DNA from: Rikenellaceae bacterium
Lineage (GTDB): Bacteria > Bacteroidota > Bacteroidia > Bacteroidales > Rikenellaceae
DNA length: 64,000 nt
Direction: 5' to 3'
Assembly: GCA_015059905.1 (NCBI GenBank)
Contig: SUZN01000002.1
Coordinates: 377,742-441,741 of the forward strand
Shown in pieces: positions 1-8,263 of the stretch (the stretch's first letter is position 1; every line of letters starts with the position of its first letter). A program made the position numbers and the translations under genes. The notes beneath the pieces were generated by a model. That model worked only from the letters and a program-made list of their open reading frames with translations, did not search any database and was not told where the DNA came from.

Positions 1-38
1 CACATCCACGTTGCAAACCAATTAAAAAAACTGTTGTT

Positions 39-668
39 ATGAGAAAAATTTTACCTTTATTTTCGTTATTTCTGCTCATCGCCGCAGGGTCGTCGGCACA
101 GGGTCTGCGCTATGGCATCACGGGCGCAATGAATGTCAGCAACTACGCCGTTGAGGCGGGTGGCATCTCCTATGACCCCGAATCGCGATTGGGCTTCAAG
201 GCAGGCTTTCGTATGGAGCTTGATGCGCCCTTTATCACCGACGGCTTCTACTTTGATATGGAGGCGCTGCTCAGTTCGCGAGGCGCAAAGATTGAGCAGG
301 TCGTAGAGGGAACGTATATGAGTAACACCGTGCGCCCCTACTACCTTGAAATTCCGATACACATCGGTTATCGTTACGATTTGGGCGACAACCTCGGAGT
401 ATTTGCCTCGTTTGGACCCTACTTCGGCATCGGTCTTTTCGGCACAAATAAGGTTTTCGATGGCGAGAACACAACCAAACCCGATGCCTTTGGCGACTCG
501 GGCGTGAAACGCTTTGATTTCGGCCTGGGCTTACAGGGAGGCGTACAACTATTCGACCACTATCGCATCTTCCTGGGCTATGATTGGGGCTTGCTCGATA
601 TAGCGCAGGAGTTTGGCGGCACGGTCAATAATCGTAATTTCTATTTCGGTATGTCGTATATGTTTTAG
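39..668 (+). CDS. Outer membrane beta-barrel protein (PorT-like family)
   Basis: A 209-residue exported protein. Residues 1-20 form a signal peptide ending in SSAQ. The rest is rich in alternating polar/aromatic stretches (for example YYLEIPIHIGYRYDLG and NRNFYFGMSYMF) and ends in Phe, as expected for a small outer-membrane beta-barrel of the PorT/OmpW-like type common in Bacteroidota. The function is not predictable beyond an outer-membrane location. The start is the only ATG before the signal peptide. The upstream promoter lies outside or at the edge of the window. It is followed at once by a strong terminator and converges on the alpha-galactosidase gene, so it is probably the last or only gene of its unit. 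Confidence 0.8.
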   Translation: MRKILPLFSLFLLIAAGSSAQGLRYGITGAMNVSNYAVEAGGISYDPESRLGFKAGFRMELDAPFITDGFYFDMEALLSSRGAKIEQVVEGTYMSNTVRPYYLEIPIHIGYRYDLGDNLGVFASFGPYFGIGLFGTNKVFDGENTTKPDAFGDSGVKRFDFGLGLQGGVQLFDHYRIFLGYDWGLLDIAQEFGGTVNNRNFYFGMSYMF

Positions 669-674
669 GAAACC

Positions 675-712
675 AGACCCCAAAAGCGCAATGCCTTTGG
701 GGTCTTTCTTTT
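675..712 (+). terminator. Rho-independent terminator after the barrel gene
   Basis: A 10-bp perfect stem (AGACCCCAAA with TTTGGGGTCT) is followed by TTCTTTTTG. It sits between two convergent genes and directly follows the barrel gene. Confidence 0.85.
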
Positions 713-715
713 TGT

Positions 716-2755
716 TTATTTTGCTATCGAATACTTCAGCAGGAGTGACGAATAAGGATTTTCGAGTTTCAGCTTGAGTCCTTTCATCAGTTCCTCGCCC
801 TTGATGCTAAACTTCTCGCCCGAATCAACATTCAGCACATCGTAGGTAGCCTCCGCCTTCAAACCACGCAGCTGCACATCAATCTCGGGTTGCTGGTTAT
901 CCTTGCGGCGGAACGCCATCACAATACCCGTATCGTCTGATGGGCGGTTGAGCTGATATGCCAGCCAAACGGTGTCGGGCGTATGGTCCTGCAAGCCTGT
1001 GAGTGGGTAGTAATCCTCCAGATAGTATGGGCGAAGCTCGCGGAACTGTTGCATATAGTTCTGCATTCCTGGCACGGTGACACCCTGCCCCGTAAGCACC
1101 CAATTACACACAGTTGCCGAACTCATACTTGAACGATAACCATAAGGGTCAACATTATATGTTCCTGTACCGTGCAGCGGTAGGAAGAAGTTGAGCGCAT
1201 AGGTGTGACACTGATAACCATTCACCTCGCTATACTGATAGTCGGTACGCCACAATGGGATACTGCGGCTTGTGGTCTCAAGGTCAATACGGCGACCTCC
1301 CGAAGCGCAGTTGTCAATCATCAGATTTGGGAAACGCTCATGCAGATAATCCCAGAAAGCATACAAGCCCTCGATGTGGCGAATCTCCTTCATACCCTTG
1401 CGACCTGGCTCGTCAAATCGCTCCCAATAGGGATTGATTGCCATATTGAAATCCTGACGATAGTAGTCGATTCCATTCTCCTCCAAAAAGTCGCCAATAT
1501 ACTTACATACCCAATCCAGAGCCTCCTTATTACCCAAATCGAGCAGGTTATTTCCTGGCTCCACCTTCAACAGCCACTCGGGGTGCTCCTTCGCCAGCAG
1601 AGAGCCATCATACACTCTTTCAGGCTCAAACCACACCATAAATTTCGCACCGATAGAGTGTGCAGCCTCCGACAGCGGCTTCAAACCTCGTGGAAAACGC
1701 TTCTTGTCTGCCACCCAGCTACCGACACTATCCCACCAATTGGCATTCCAGCCACCAGCTCCCTCATACCAGCCAGCATCAAGCCAGATGACTTCGGGCT
1801 TCAGCTCAAAGAACTCATATCGTTTGATGATAGCTACCGCATACTCCTCGGTCAGGCAACCATACTCGTTGCAAGGTGCAGGGTCACCCCAATCCATACC
1901 ACCGCACAGAGGCGTGTAGCTTGCATACTCTGTCGTAGGTTTATAGGTGTGATGCGCCAGTACAAAGCGGCGGAACGTATTGTTACCCGTCATATAGTCC
2001 TCACCCTGCCAGAAGAGCATTGCAACCAGCGGTGTGCGGATAGCCTCGCCTGGGTAGAGGTGCAAATCCATACTCTTCATACCTGCTGCGAGGTTTACAC
2101 TCTTGAGCTTTGGAGCAGTCACATCAGCAAACCACGTTCCTGTCCAGCCGACAGAGACCACAATACCCTTATTATCAGGCGTAATCACATTGAAGAATGG
2201 AAACGCAGAAGTGTCTGACGAGCGACCGTGATGCGGTGACATATTCAGTGGCTTATCCGATGTGATGGCTGAAATTTGAGGGCGAAAATCGGCTCTATCG
2301 TGGTTGCTGCCGAGTGCATGCAACACACTGAATTCGCCATCGCTGACCGCCAGCGCAGAGTAATCCAAAGCCTTCACGCCTGTAATCTGTGGGGTGTTGG
2401 CAGTGCCTGTATTTGTAAAATTCAGCACCCACTCCACAGCACCAAACGCCTGAAAACCTTTCACGTGGCAATCAACCCTCAAGCCTGTAGCCTTGTCAAG
2501 ATAGCTGATGGTGTACGACACGACACCCTCCTCGGCAGAGTTCTTCACAATCGAGTGTCGCCACTTGCGGATAAACTGCTGCGAGTTCACGCCATCATAA
2601 ACAAACGAGAATGGCGGGGTCTTGCCCTTCGCAAAAGTCGAGGTAATCCACTTCTCAACCGAGGTTGGAACGGCTATACGCTGCGAGGTTTGTGCAAAAA
2701 CAGATACTGCACAGAACAGAGCAACCACCGCAACAAAAATCTTCTTCAGTTTCAT
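716..2755 (-). CDS. Secreted alpha-galactosidase, GH36 family
   Basis: A 679-residue protein with a signal peptide (residues 1-21, ending VFAQ). It has the GH36 layout: an N-terminal beta-sandwich (about 25-270), a catalytic TIM barrel (about 280-600) and a small C-terminal beta domain. Visible motifs are WLDAGWY near 324, MVWFEPERV near 373, the nucleophile Asp435 in YYRQDF, CASGGRR near 483 and the acid/base Asp505 in LWRTDY. The family releases terminal alpha-1,6-galactose from raffinose-type sugars or galactomannan side chains. The signal peptide places it in the periplasm or on the surface. It stands alone and divergent from rmuC, with no SusCD pair nearby, so the natural substrate cannot be read from context. 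Confidence 0.93.
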   Translation of the reverse strand: MKLKKIFVAVVALFCAVSVFAQTSQRIAVPTSVEKWITSTFAKGKTPPFSFVYDGVNSQQFIRKWRHSIVKNSAEEGVVSYTISYLDKATGLRVDCHVKGFQAFGAVEWVLNFTNTGTANTPQITGVKALDYSALAVSDGEFSVLHALGSNHDRADFRPQISAITSDKPLNMSPHHGRSSDTSAFPFFNVITPDNKGIVVSVGWTGTWFADVTAPKLKSVNLAAGMKSMDLHLYPGEAIRTPLVAMLFWQGEDYMTGNNTFRRFVLAHHTYKPTTEYASYTPLCGGMDWGDPAPCNEYGCLTEEYAVAIIKRYEFFELKPEVIWLDAGWYEGAGGWNANWWDSVGSWVADKKRFPRGLKPLSEAAHSIGAKFMVWFEPERVYDGSLLAKEHPEWLLKVEPGNNLLDLGNKEALDWVCKYIGDFLEENGIDYYRQDFNMAINPYWERFDEPGRKGMKEIRHIEGLYAFWDYLHERFPNLMIDNCASGGRRIDLETTSRSIPLWRTDYQYSEVNGYQCHTYALNFFLPLHGTGTYNVDPYGYRSSMSSATVCNWVLTGQGVTVPGMQNYMQQFRELRPYYLEDYYPLTGLQDHTPDTVWLAYQLNRPSDDTGIVMAFRRKDNQQPEIDVQLRGLKAEATYDVLNVDSGEKFSIKGEELMKGLKLKLENPYSSLLLKYSIAK

Positions 2756-2787
2756 ATTATTAGGTTTTTAGTTTTGGCATTCTTATA

Positions 2788-2795
2788 CAAAGTTA
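2788..2795 (-). promoter_or_regulatory. -7 box for the alpha-galactosidase gene
   Basis: TAACTTTG on the minus strand matches the Bacteroidota -7 consensus TAnnTTTG and lies 32 bp upstream of the start codon. A matching -33 TTTG is not clear. Confidence 0.55.
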
Positions 2796-2816
2796 GTATT
2801 TTTCTACAAAAATTAG

Positions 2817-2824
2817 TACCTTTG
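2817..2824 (+). promoter_or_regulatory. -7 box for rmuC
   Basis: TACCTTTG lies 16 bp before the rmuC ATG, which predicts a leader of only about 12 nt. It rules out the in-frame TTG six bases upstream of the ATG as a useful start. Confidence 0.6.
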
Positions 2825-2840
2825 TAAAAAGTATTTGTCT

Positions 2841-4208
2841 ATGATTACAACTTATTATATTATCGTCATTGCAGCACTTGCCATTGCAGGCATTACGTTG
2901 CTAACACTTTTCATCATCCAGCGTCGCCAGAGCAAGGAACTACGCGACTCGCTCAAGCAGACACAGGAGGCTGCTGCCAAGAGCGAGACGGAGCTATCCT
3001 CTCAACTGCACTCGCTGCAACAGAGGCTGGAGCAGGAGCGCACGGCGCGTGAGGCAGAACAGATGGCACGCGTAAAGGCAGAGACCGAGCTGGAGGCGGA
3101 GCGACGCTCCATTGCCGACAAGGTACGCTCGCAGGAGGAGTTACAGCAATCACTCAAGGAGCAGTTCCGCACGCTGGCGGGTGATGTACTGGGCGAGCAG
3201 AGTCGTCGCTTCAAGGAGGAGAACCGTGAGTCGATGGATATAATCCTCAAACCTTTCAAAGACAATATCTCGGAGTTCCGTTCGAGAGTGGATGCCATCT
3301 TCACACAGCAGACCGAGCAGAGTGGTGCGCTCAAAAACGAGTTGCAACGCCTGATGGAGCTAAACCAGCAGATTACAACCGAGACAACCAACCTCACCAA
3401 CGCACTGAAGGGCAATTCGAAGGTGCGTGGCGACTGGGGTGAGATGATTCTGGAGAGCATCCTCGAGGGCTCGAACCTTATTCGTGGCGTACACTACTAC
3501 ACACAATACAGTACCAAGGACGAGGAGAACAACGACCGCCGTCCCGATGTGGTGCTGAAGCTGCCCAACGACAAGCATATAATCATCGACTCGAAGGTAT
3601 CACTGCCCGACTACATAAACTATGTCAATGCCGAGAGCGAATCGGAGCGCAAAACGGCAATGGAGCGACACATAGCCTCAATACGCAAGCACATCACGGG
3701 ATTAAGCTCAAAGAGCTACCAAAAGCTGGTGCAGTCGCCCGACTTTGTGATTATGTTCATCCCCAACGAGCCTGCATTCCTCGATGCGCTGAAGTATGAC
3801 AACACCATCTGGAACGAGGCACACGAGAAGAAGGTGATTATCTCGTCGCCAACAAACCTCTTTGCCATACTGAAGATTGTCGATGACCTGTGGCGCCGTG
3901 ACGAGCAGAGCAAGAACTATGCGCAGATTATCGAGGAGGGAGTAAAGCTCTACGAGCAGCTGGTGGCATTCACCGCCGACCTTGAGGCTGTAGGCACAAA
4001 TATCGGCAAGGCGAAGGATTATTACGACAATGCCTACAAACGTCTGCACACAGGCAGAAACAACATCGTGCGTGTGGGCGAAAGAATGCGTAAATTGGGA
4101 TTGCCAACAACCAAAAGACAATCGGCGCGGCTGGTTGAGTTGAGCGAGACAGAGGTGGAAGCGGAGATGGAAACTGAAGATAAAGCAATACTTGAATTAA
4201 AGCAATAG
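2841..4208 (+). CDS. rmuC: DNA recombination protein RmuC
   Basis: A 455-residue RmuC-family protein. It has an N-terminal membrane anchor (residues about 5-25), a long coiled coil rich in Glu/Gln/Arg (about 30-120) and the RmuC nuclease-like domain (about 140-420), including KVRGDWGEMILESIL and IIIDSKVSLPDY. RmuC limits DNA inversion at short repeats in E. coli; the biochemical activity is still inferred from fold similarity to restriction endonucleases. The ATG start was chosen because an upstream in-frame TTG would lie almost at the predicted transcription start. The next gene follows 14 bp downstream on the same strand, so they may be cotranscribed. Confidence 0.93.
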   Translation: MITTYYIIVIAALAIAGITLLTLFIIQRRQSKELRDSLKQTQEAAAKSETELSSQLHSLQQRLEQERTAREAEQMARVKAETELEAERRSIADKVRSQEELQQSLKEQFRTLAGDVLGEQSRRFKEENRESMDIILKPFKDNISEFRSRVDAIFTQQTEQSGALKNELQRLMELNQQITTETTNLTNALKGNSKVRGDWGEMILESILEGSNLIRGVHYYTQYSTKDEENNDRRPDVVLKLPNDKHIIIDSKVSLPDYINYVNAESESERKTAMERHIASIRKHITGLSSKSYQKLVQSPDFVIMFIPNEPAFLDALKYDNTIWNEAHEKKVIISSPTNLFAILKIVDDLWRRDEQSKNYAQIIEEGVKLYEQLVAFTADLEAVGTNIGKAKDYYDNAYKRLHTGRNNIVRVGERMRKLGLPTTKRQSARLVELSETEVEAEMETEDKAILELKQ

Positions 4209-4222
4209 AACAAATTGAAAAT

Positions 4223-4585
4223 ATGATGAATAGAGATTATATATTCTGGCAGCGTCTGGACTCCCTACTGGAGCGAAATAAGATTGTCATCGACCGACCT
4301 AAAGGCTCGGTGCATCCTCGTTTTTCGGACATCGTTTATGCGCTGGACTACGGCTACCTAGATGGCGTAAGTTCAACCGATGGCGAGGGTCTTGATGTAT
4401 GGCTGGGCAGCGACCCCTCTCGAAGATTGGATGCCGTAATCTGCACGGTAGATTTGGATAAGTGCGATGCCGAGATGAAGCTCCTGGTGGGTTGCACCGC
4501 CGAGGAGAAGGCATACATAGAGCGTTTCTACAACGAATACCCAGATATGGGAGCGAAAATTATAGAGCGAGAGAAGGCTGAATAG
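4223..4585 (+). CDS. Short inorganic pyrophosphatase-like protein
   Basis: A 120-residue protein that resembles the soluble family I pyrophosphatase core: IDRPKGSVHPRF, YALDYGYLDGV and DGEGLDVWLG, the last matching the family signature D-x-D-P-x-D with the middle Asp replaced by Glu. It is much shorter than the usual ~175 residues and lacks most of the C-terminal part. Similar short versions exist in other anaerobes (general family knowledge). The catalytic set is therefore only partly visible, and whether it hydrolyses pyrophosphate is uncertain. It probably shares the rmuC transcript. A second ATG three bases downstream could also be used. Confidence 0.7.
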   Translation: MMNRDYIFWQRLDSLLERNKIVIDRPKGSVHPRFSDIVYALDYGYLDGVSSTDGEGLDVWLGSDPSRRLDAVICTVDLDKCDAEMKLLVGCTAEEKAYIERFYNEYPDMGAKIIEREKAE

Positions 4586-4653
4586 ATTTGGAGCAAAAAG
4601 GAATAAATATAGATTTTTTGTTAAATCCTGCTTGTTTTTTTCCTTTTTTTATT

Positions 4654-4661
4654 TATATTTG
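4654..4661 (+). promoter_or_regulatory. -7 box for the small barrel gene
   Basis: TATATTTG matches TAnnTTTG and sits 32 bp before the ATG. A CTTG 19 bp upstream could be a weak -33 element. Confidence 0.5.
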
Positions 4662-4693
4662 TATTGAGTATTAACCATTAAAAACTTAATGTT

Positions 4694-5146
4694 ATGAAAA
4701 AACTTATTTTGGCTGTTGTATTCTGCCTGTTTGCAGTAACAACTTTTGCACAGAACAACGCATTGGGTCTCCGCGCAGGCGCAGGTACAGAGTTGCAGTA
4801 TGAGCGTTTCCTCAACTCTGGCAATGTATTGAAGGTTAATGCTGGTATGTTCGACTTCGACGGCAGCTTCTTTGGTACAGTTGTTCACAATTGGGAGGTA
4901 TTGAATTTCGGTGCATCTGACAACTGGTTCTTGCAGCTTGGCGTTGGTGGCTCGGTTGGTATTTGGGACAACGGTGAGGCTGCTGACTTCAACTTGGGTG
5001 TATCTGGTAACGTAGCGTGTGGTTATCGCTTCGACCGCGCACCAATATCATTGGCTATCGACTATCGTCCTACGGTGCTAATCCTCAACGACGCTTGGGG
5101 TGACGGCTTCGGCAACTGGGGCTTGAGTTGCGTGTTCCACTTCTAA
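4694..5146 (+). CDS. Small exported beta-barrel-like protein, unknown function
   Basis: A 150-residue protein with a clear signal peptide (residues 1-19, ending TTFAQ) followed by short amphipathic beta segments such as LQLGVGGSVGIWD and VACGYRFDRAP, and a C-terminal Phe-His-Phe end. The length fits an eight-stranded barrel. I do not recognise a named family. It has its own promoter and terminator, so it is a single-gene unit, and the codon use looks like highly expressed genes (many AAC, GGT and CGC codons). Confidence 0.7.
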   Translation: MKKLILAVVFCLFAVTTFAQNNALGLRAGAGTELQYERFLNSGNVLKVNAGMFDFDGSFFGTVVHNWEVLNFGASDNWFLQLGVGGSVGIWDNGEAADFNLGVSGNVACGYRFDRAPISLAIDYRPTVLILNDAWGDGFGNWGLSCVFHF

Positions 5147-5163
5147 CCAGCAGGAACGATAAG

Positions 5164-5194
5164 AAAAAAGAGGTCGCTTGACCTCTTTTTTTTG
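5164..5194 (+). terminator. Rho-independent terminator
   Basis: AAAGAGGTC pairs with GACCTCTTT across a four-base loop and is followed by a T-run. It lies between the convergent small barrel and GNAT genes and could serve both. Confidence 0.85.
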
Positions 5195-5198
5195 TGCC

Positions 5199-5714
5199 TT
5201 ATAATAGCTTCTGAAACAACATCTCATCCAACTCTCTATCAGGTGTGAGATACCACCCTCGGCGGCGACCGCACTCCGTGTAGCCAGCTTTAGCGAATAA
5301 CTTGAGGCTCGCTGCATTATCCTCGGTAATGCTACACCACAACTGGTGCATCTGCAACACCTCGCGTACATATCCCTCAAGAGCCATTAAGGCTGCGAGA
5401 GCATAACCCTTGCGACGATGTGCGGCATCGATGATAATACCCACGCCCGCACGTCGGTTATGCGGGTCAAACTCAAACAAATCGACCGCACCGACTACCT
5501 CGCCCGTCAAAGACTCCACGACAAGGCGCATCTGACGCGTAGCATATATATCGAACTGCTGCTCCTCAATCAAACGAGAAAGGACGTGGCGAGAAAACGG
5601 AGCCAACGTTCCGCTTACTCGCCACACATCTGTATCATTTTCCCAGCCGTAAAGAGCATCCAAATCGCTTGGTTCCAACGCTCTCAAACGGCATATACCA
5701 CCTTCGATGTTCAT
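5199..5714 (-). CDS. GNAT-family N-acetyltransferase
   Basis: A 171-residue acetyltransferase of the RimJ/SpeG-like branch. The acetyl-CoA binding region is visible around residues 85-105 (RRAGVGIIIDAAHRRKGYALAAL, containing the R-x-x-G-x-A type loop), followed by LWCSITEDNAASLKLFAKAGY, typical of the C-terminal half of the fold. The acceptor (a protein N-terminus, polyamine or small molecule) cannot be told. It begins 11 bp after the ROK-family gene ends on the same strand, so the two form an operon. Confidence 0.85.
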   Translation of the reverse strand: MNIEGGICRLRALEPSDLDALYGWENDTDVWRVSGTLAPFSRHVLSRLIEEQQFDIYATRQMRLVVESLTGEVVGAVDLFEFDPHNRRAGVGIIIDAAHRRKGYALAALMALEGYVREVLQMHQLWCSITEDNAASLKLFAKAGYTECGRRRGWYLTPDRELDEMLFQKLL

Positions 5715-5725
5715 CCTGCAAGGGA

Positions 5726-6955
5726 TTACAAACCGATAATCTTGTTATGAATAAGCATCGCAACACCCCACGCATTGGCGTTCTCCGACATCTTCGACTG
5801 ACGGAACTTGGTGTCTTTATAGACGAGGTTGAGCGAATACTTGTTTGTAGATGACTTCAACGGCAACATAATATAGTCGCCCGCAGCTGCCAGATTACCA
5901 CCCACGATAACAGTCTCAGGGTTGAAGGTGTTAATCAGGAAGGCAACAGCCTTGCCCAGTTTCTCGCCCACCTCCTCGATAAGCTCGATAGAGAGGTTAT
6001 CGTCGTTCTGTGCCGCAGCGATGATATCATCGATGTGAATACGCTCGCCACGGTCGTACTTCTCACGCAGGATGGTGTTCACGCCGCTCTTGATGAGCTT
6101 CACAATCTTCTCCTCGATGGCAATACCCGACACCTCGGTCTCCAGACATCCCTTCTTACCGCAGGCGCAGATGGTCTCGTTGTCGAAGAATGGGATATGA
6201 CCAAACTCGCCAGCAAAGCCATTCTTACCGTAGTAGAGCTTGCCGTCGATAACGATACCGATAGCCACACCACGACCCAGATGCAGATAGATCACATCGC
6301 TGTCGGACTTGGACTTACCGCAATGATACTCGGCATAGCAACGTGCGCGGGTGTCGTTTTCGAGCAATACACGAATCTTTACGCGCTCCTGAATGATATC
6401 ACGTAACGACTCGTCGTTGGAGGTGAAGTAGGCATAGCTGCGACCCGTCTCGGGGTTTACACGACCCACGATAGAGACTCCCAAGCCCAAAATCTTGCCT
6501 CGGTCGATGCCGCAATCGTTGATAAAATTCTCGATATTAGAGCAAATCTTCTCCAGACATTGAGGACGATTTTGCAACTCGAAGGTAGGGTCGATACTCT
6601 CCTTAACGATGTTGTTTTGAAGGTCGGTGATGACAAAGGTCATATTATCACGCGCCACATTCACACCTGCAAAATAAATCGCCGAATTAGCCAAGCCAAA
6701 GACATTGGGACGACGACCGCCAGGGGTCTCCACCTTGCCCAAATCATTGACGATATTATCCTCGATAAGCTCCTGCACCAATTTGGTGATTGTGGGAACA
6801 CTGATGTGCAACTCCTTGGTCAGCTCCGAGAGAGTAGATTCGCCATTGACTGCCATATAGGCAATAATATTACGCTTGATGATATTGTTCTTGTGCGTAA
6901 TACCCTTCATCTGCTTATTGGGCTCGATATTAAAGAATTCTGCTAACGATGACAT
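5726..6955 (-). CDS. ROK-family transcriptional regulator / sugar kinase
   Basis: A 409-residue ROK protein of the NagC/XylR layout. Residues about 20-85 form a winged helix (STLSELTKELHISVPTITKLVQELIEDNIV). The ROK domain follows, with ENDTRARCYAEYHCGK, GEFGHIPF and the zinc-binding CACGKKGCLE near residue 262. IVGGNLAAAGDY is the late glycine motif. Such proteins either repress sugar genes or phosphorylate sugars; the HTH favours regulation. The GNAT gene follows in the same unit. No operator is recognisable. The long AT-rich region upstream probably carries its control. Confidence 0.88.
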   Translation of the reverse strand: MSSLAEFFNIEPNKQMKGITHKNNIIKRNIIAYMAVNGESTLSELTKELHISVPTITKLVQELIEDNIVNDLGKVETPGGRRPNVFGLANSAIYFAGVNVARDNMTFVITDLQNNIVKESIDPTFELQNRPQCLEKICSNIENFINDCGIDRGKILGLGVSIVGRVNPETGRSYAYFTSNDESLRDIIQERVKIRVLLENDTRARCYAEYHCGKSKSDSDVIYLHLGRGVAIGIVIDGKLYYGKNGFAGEFGHIPFFDNETICACGKKGCLETEVSGIAIEEKIVKLIKSGVNTILREKYDRGERIHIDDIIAAAQNDDNLSIELIEEVGEKLGKAVAFLINTFNPETVIVGGNLAAAGDYIMLPLKSSTNKYSLNLVYKDTKFRQSKMSENANAWGVAMLIHNKIIGL

Positions 6956-7265
6956 AGTACATTATTGAGGATTATTATTATCTGTCACGCAAATATAGTG
7001 ACTTTTAATTGAATATACAATAGATTTTTTAATTATTTTACAATATTTATAAAAATTACCAAATTCACCCCCATTCCACGACAAAATTCAGCAATATAGC
7101 ACAAAATTTCGCGAAACATAATTCTTGAATCACCTCTAACATTTTGCGGATATAAAAAATAACATTTATTACAAAAAAAGGTTGTCAGAATTTTTGCGAA
7201 TATCATAGTTTTTCTTTAACTTAGTCCCGAAAAAGAGAGTGTTTTAACCTAAAAACTTTAAGTCT
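6956..7265. other. AT-rich divergent intergenic region
   Basis: About 310 bp between the divergent ROK regulator and the LRR lipoprotein gene. A minus-strand TATATTTG box (6990-6997) serves the ROK gene. On the plus strand I see only imperfect boxes (TAACTTAG at 7217-7224). No RNA gene, strong hairpin or small ORF is evident. Confidence 0.6.
6990..6997 (-). promoter_or_regulatory. -7 box for the ROK/GNAT operon
   Basis: TATATTTG on the minus strand lies 34 bp upstream of the ROK start codon and fits TAnnTTTG. Confidence 0.55.
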
Positions 7266-8108
7266 ATGAAAAAGATTATTTCACTTCTTCTTGCCACATT
7301 CGCATTTGTGGCAGTTGTACCATCATTTGTCGCATGTGAGAACGAAGATGAAGATATTAAGCAAGAACCTCAAATTACTCTAACGACTAATAAAAAGGTC
7401 GGCGAAACAATCACTCTAAGATTTCACAGGGAAAATACTCCTACCGATGTGATTGGTGCGACAAAAATAAGCGAAGAGGAATTTGATATGGATGGTGGCG
7501 GACTTTTAGAAAGTGGAGTTGTAGATTTTGTTTATAAACTTACATCTCAAACCGTAGTCGTTAAGGGCGATATCCCCTATATTCGTTGTCGAGAGAATGG
7601 TTTGACAGGGTTGGATGTAAGCCGAAACCCCAGCTTAAAGCTCCTCCAATGCGACAACAATCAATTGACGACATTAAATGTTGGCAATAACCTTGAATTG
7701 GAATATCTCACCTGTGCCTTCAACCAGCTGACGCAGTTAGATATGACAAAAAATACGAAATTGGAGTGGTTGGCTTGCGCCAGCAACAATTTGACAACTT
7801 TGGATGTAAGCAAAAACTCTGAATTGGGCATATTATCCTGCTCCAACAATAAGCTTACATCGCTGGATGTAAGCAAGAATACAGGGTTGTATAATCTTAT
7901 TTGCTTTAACAATAAAATAAAGGCTGCGGAGATGTCCAAAATAATCAATGCGCTAACCGATTGGACTGGCAAAAGTATCCACTATCCCTGGATTTTTATA
8001 ACAGACTACGCAACTTTATCTGTAGTTTCAACCGACAAAGTCGAAGAGAACGAGATATCGGAGACTGATAGAAAGAATGCTGAAAGCAAGAACTGGAGAT
8101 ATTATTAA
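7266..8108 (+). CDS. Leucine-rich-repeat lipoprotein
   Basis: A 280-residue lipoprotein: a signal peptide with the lipobox Cys24 (SFVAC), then an acidic linker, a short beta region, and about five 21-residue leucine-rich repeats between residues 110 and 230 with the pattern L-x-x-L-D-V-S-K-N-x-x-L-x-x-L-x-C-x-x-N. A regularly placed Cys sits in each repeat. A short non-repeat C-terminal region follows. LRR lipoproteins of Bacteroidota usually sit on the cell surface and bind proteins or host ligands; the partner is unknown. The gene is monocistronic with its own terminator. Confidence 0.85.
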   Translation: MKKIISLLLATFAFVAVVPSFVACENEDEDIKQEPQITLTTNKKVGETITLRFHRENTPTDVIGATKISEEEFDMDGGGLLESGVVDFVYKLTSQTVVVKGDIPYIRCRENGLTGLDVSRNPSLKLLQCDNNQLTTLNVGNNLELEYLTCAFNQLTQLDMTKNTKLEWLACASNNLTTLDVSKNSELGILSCSNNKLTSLDVSKNTGLYNLICFNNKIKAAEMSKIINALTDWTGKSIHYPWIFITDYATLSVVSTDKVEENEISETDRKNAESKNWRYY

Positions 8109-8125
8109 TATAACCATTACCAATT

Positions 8126-8157
8126 TCCCTCAATCTACGGATTGGGGGATTTTTTTT
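8126..8157 (+). terminator. Rho-independent terminator of the LRR gene
   Basis: TCCCTCAATC pairs with GATTGGGGGA across TACG and is followed by eight T residues. Confidence 0.85.
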
Positions 8158-8160
8158 GGA

Positions 8161-8181
8161 ATTCTGAATTTTGAATTTTGA
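8161..8181 (+). repeat. Tandem heptamer repeat (ATTYTGA x3)
   Basis: Three head-to-tail 7-bp units, ATTCTGA then two ATTTTGA, are followed by ATTACAAAG. The same heptamer and the same ATTACAAA flank recur near 47.0 kb. One unit supplies the likely -33 TTTG of the fabD promoter. Confidence 0.75.
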
Positions 8182-8200
8182 ATTACAAAGCCTATCTTTG
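8170..8200 (+). promoter_or_regulatory. fabD promoter (-33 TTTG, -7 TATCTTTG)
   Basis: TATCTTTG at 8193-8200 fits the -7 consensus. TTTG at 8170-8173, inside the tandem heptamers, is 19 bp upstream, the spacing also seen for other promoters in this window. Confidence 0.65.
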
Positions 8201-8263
8201 CGCCCGATTAACAACGAGTTTGTCGCGAGCTCGCAAATGAAAGCATATAAATTAGAACAGATT

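Noticed and set aside
1205..2218. 337-codon open frame on the plus strand
   Set aside because: It lies wholly antisense to the alpha-galactosidase gene, has no signal or family motifs, and its existence follows from the codon bias of the real gene.
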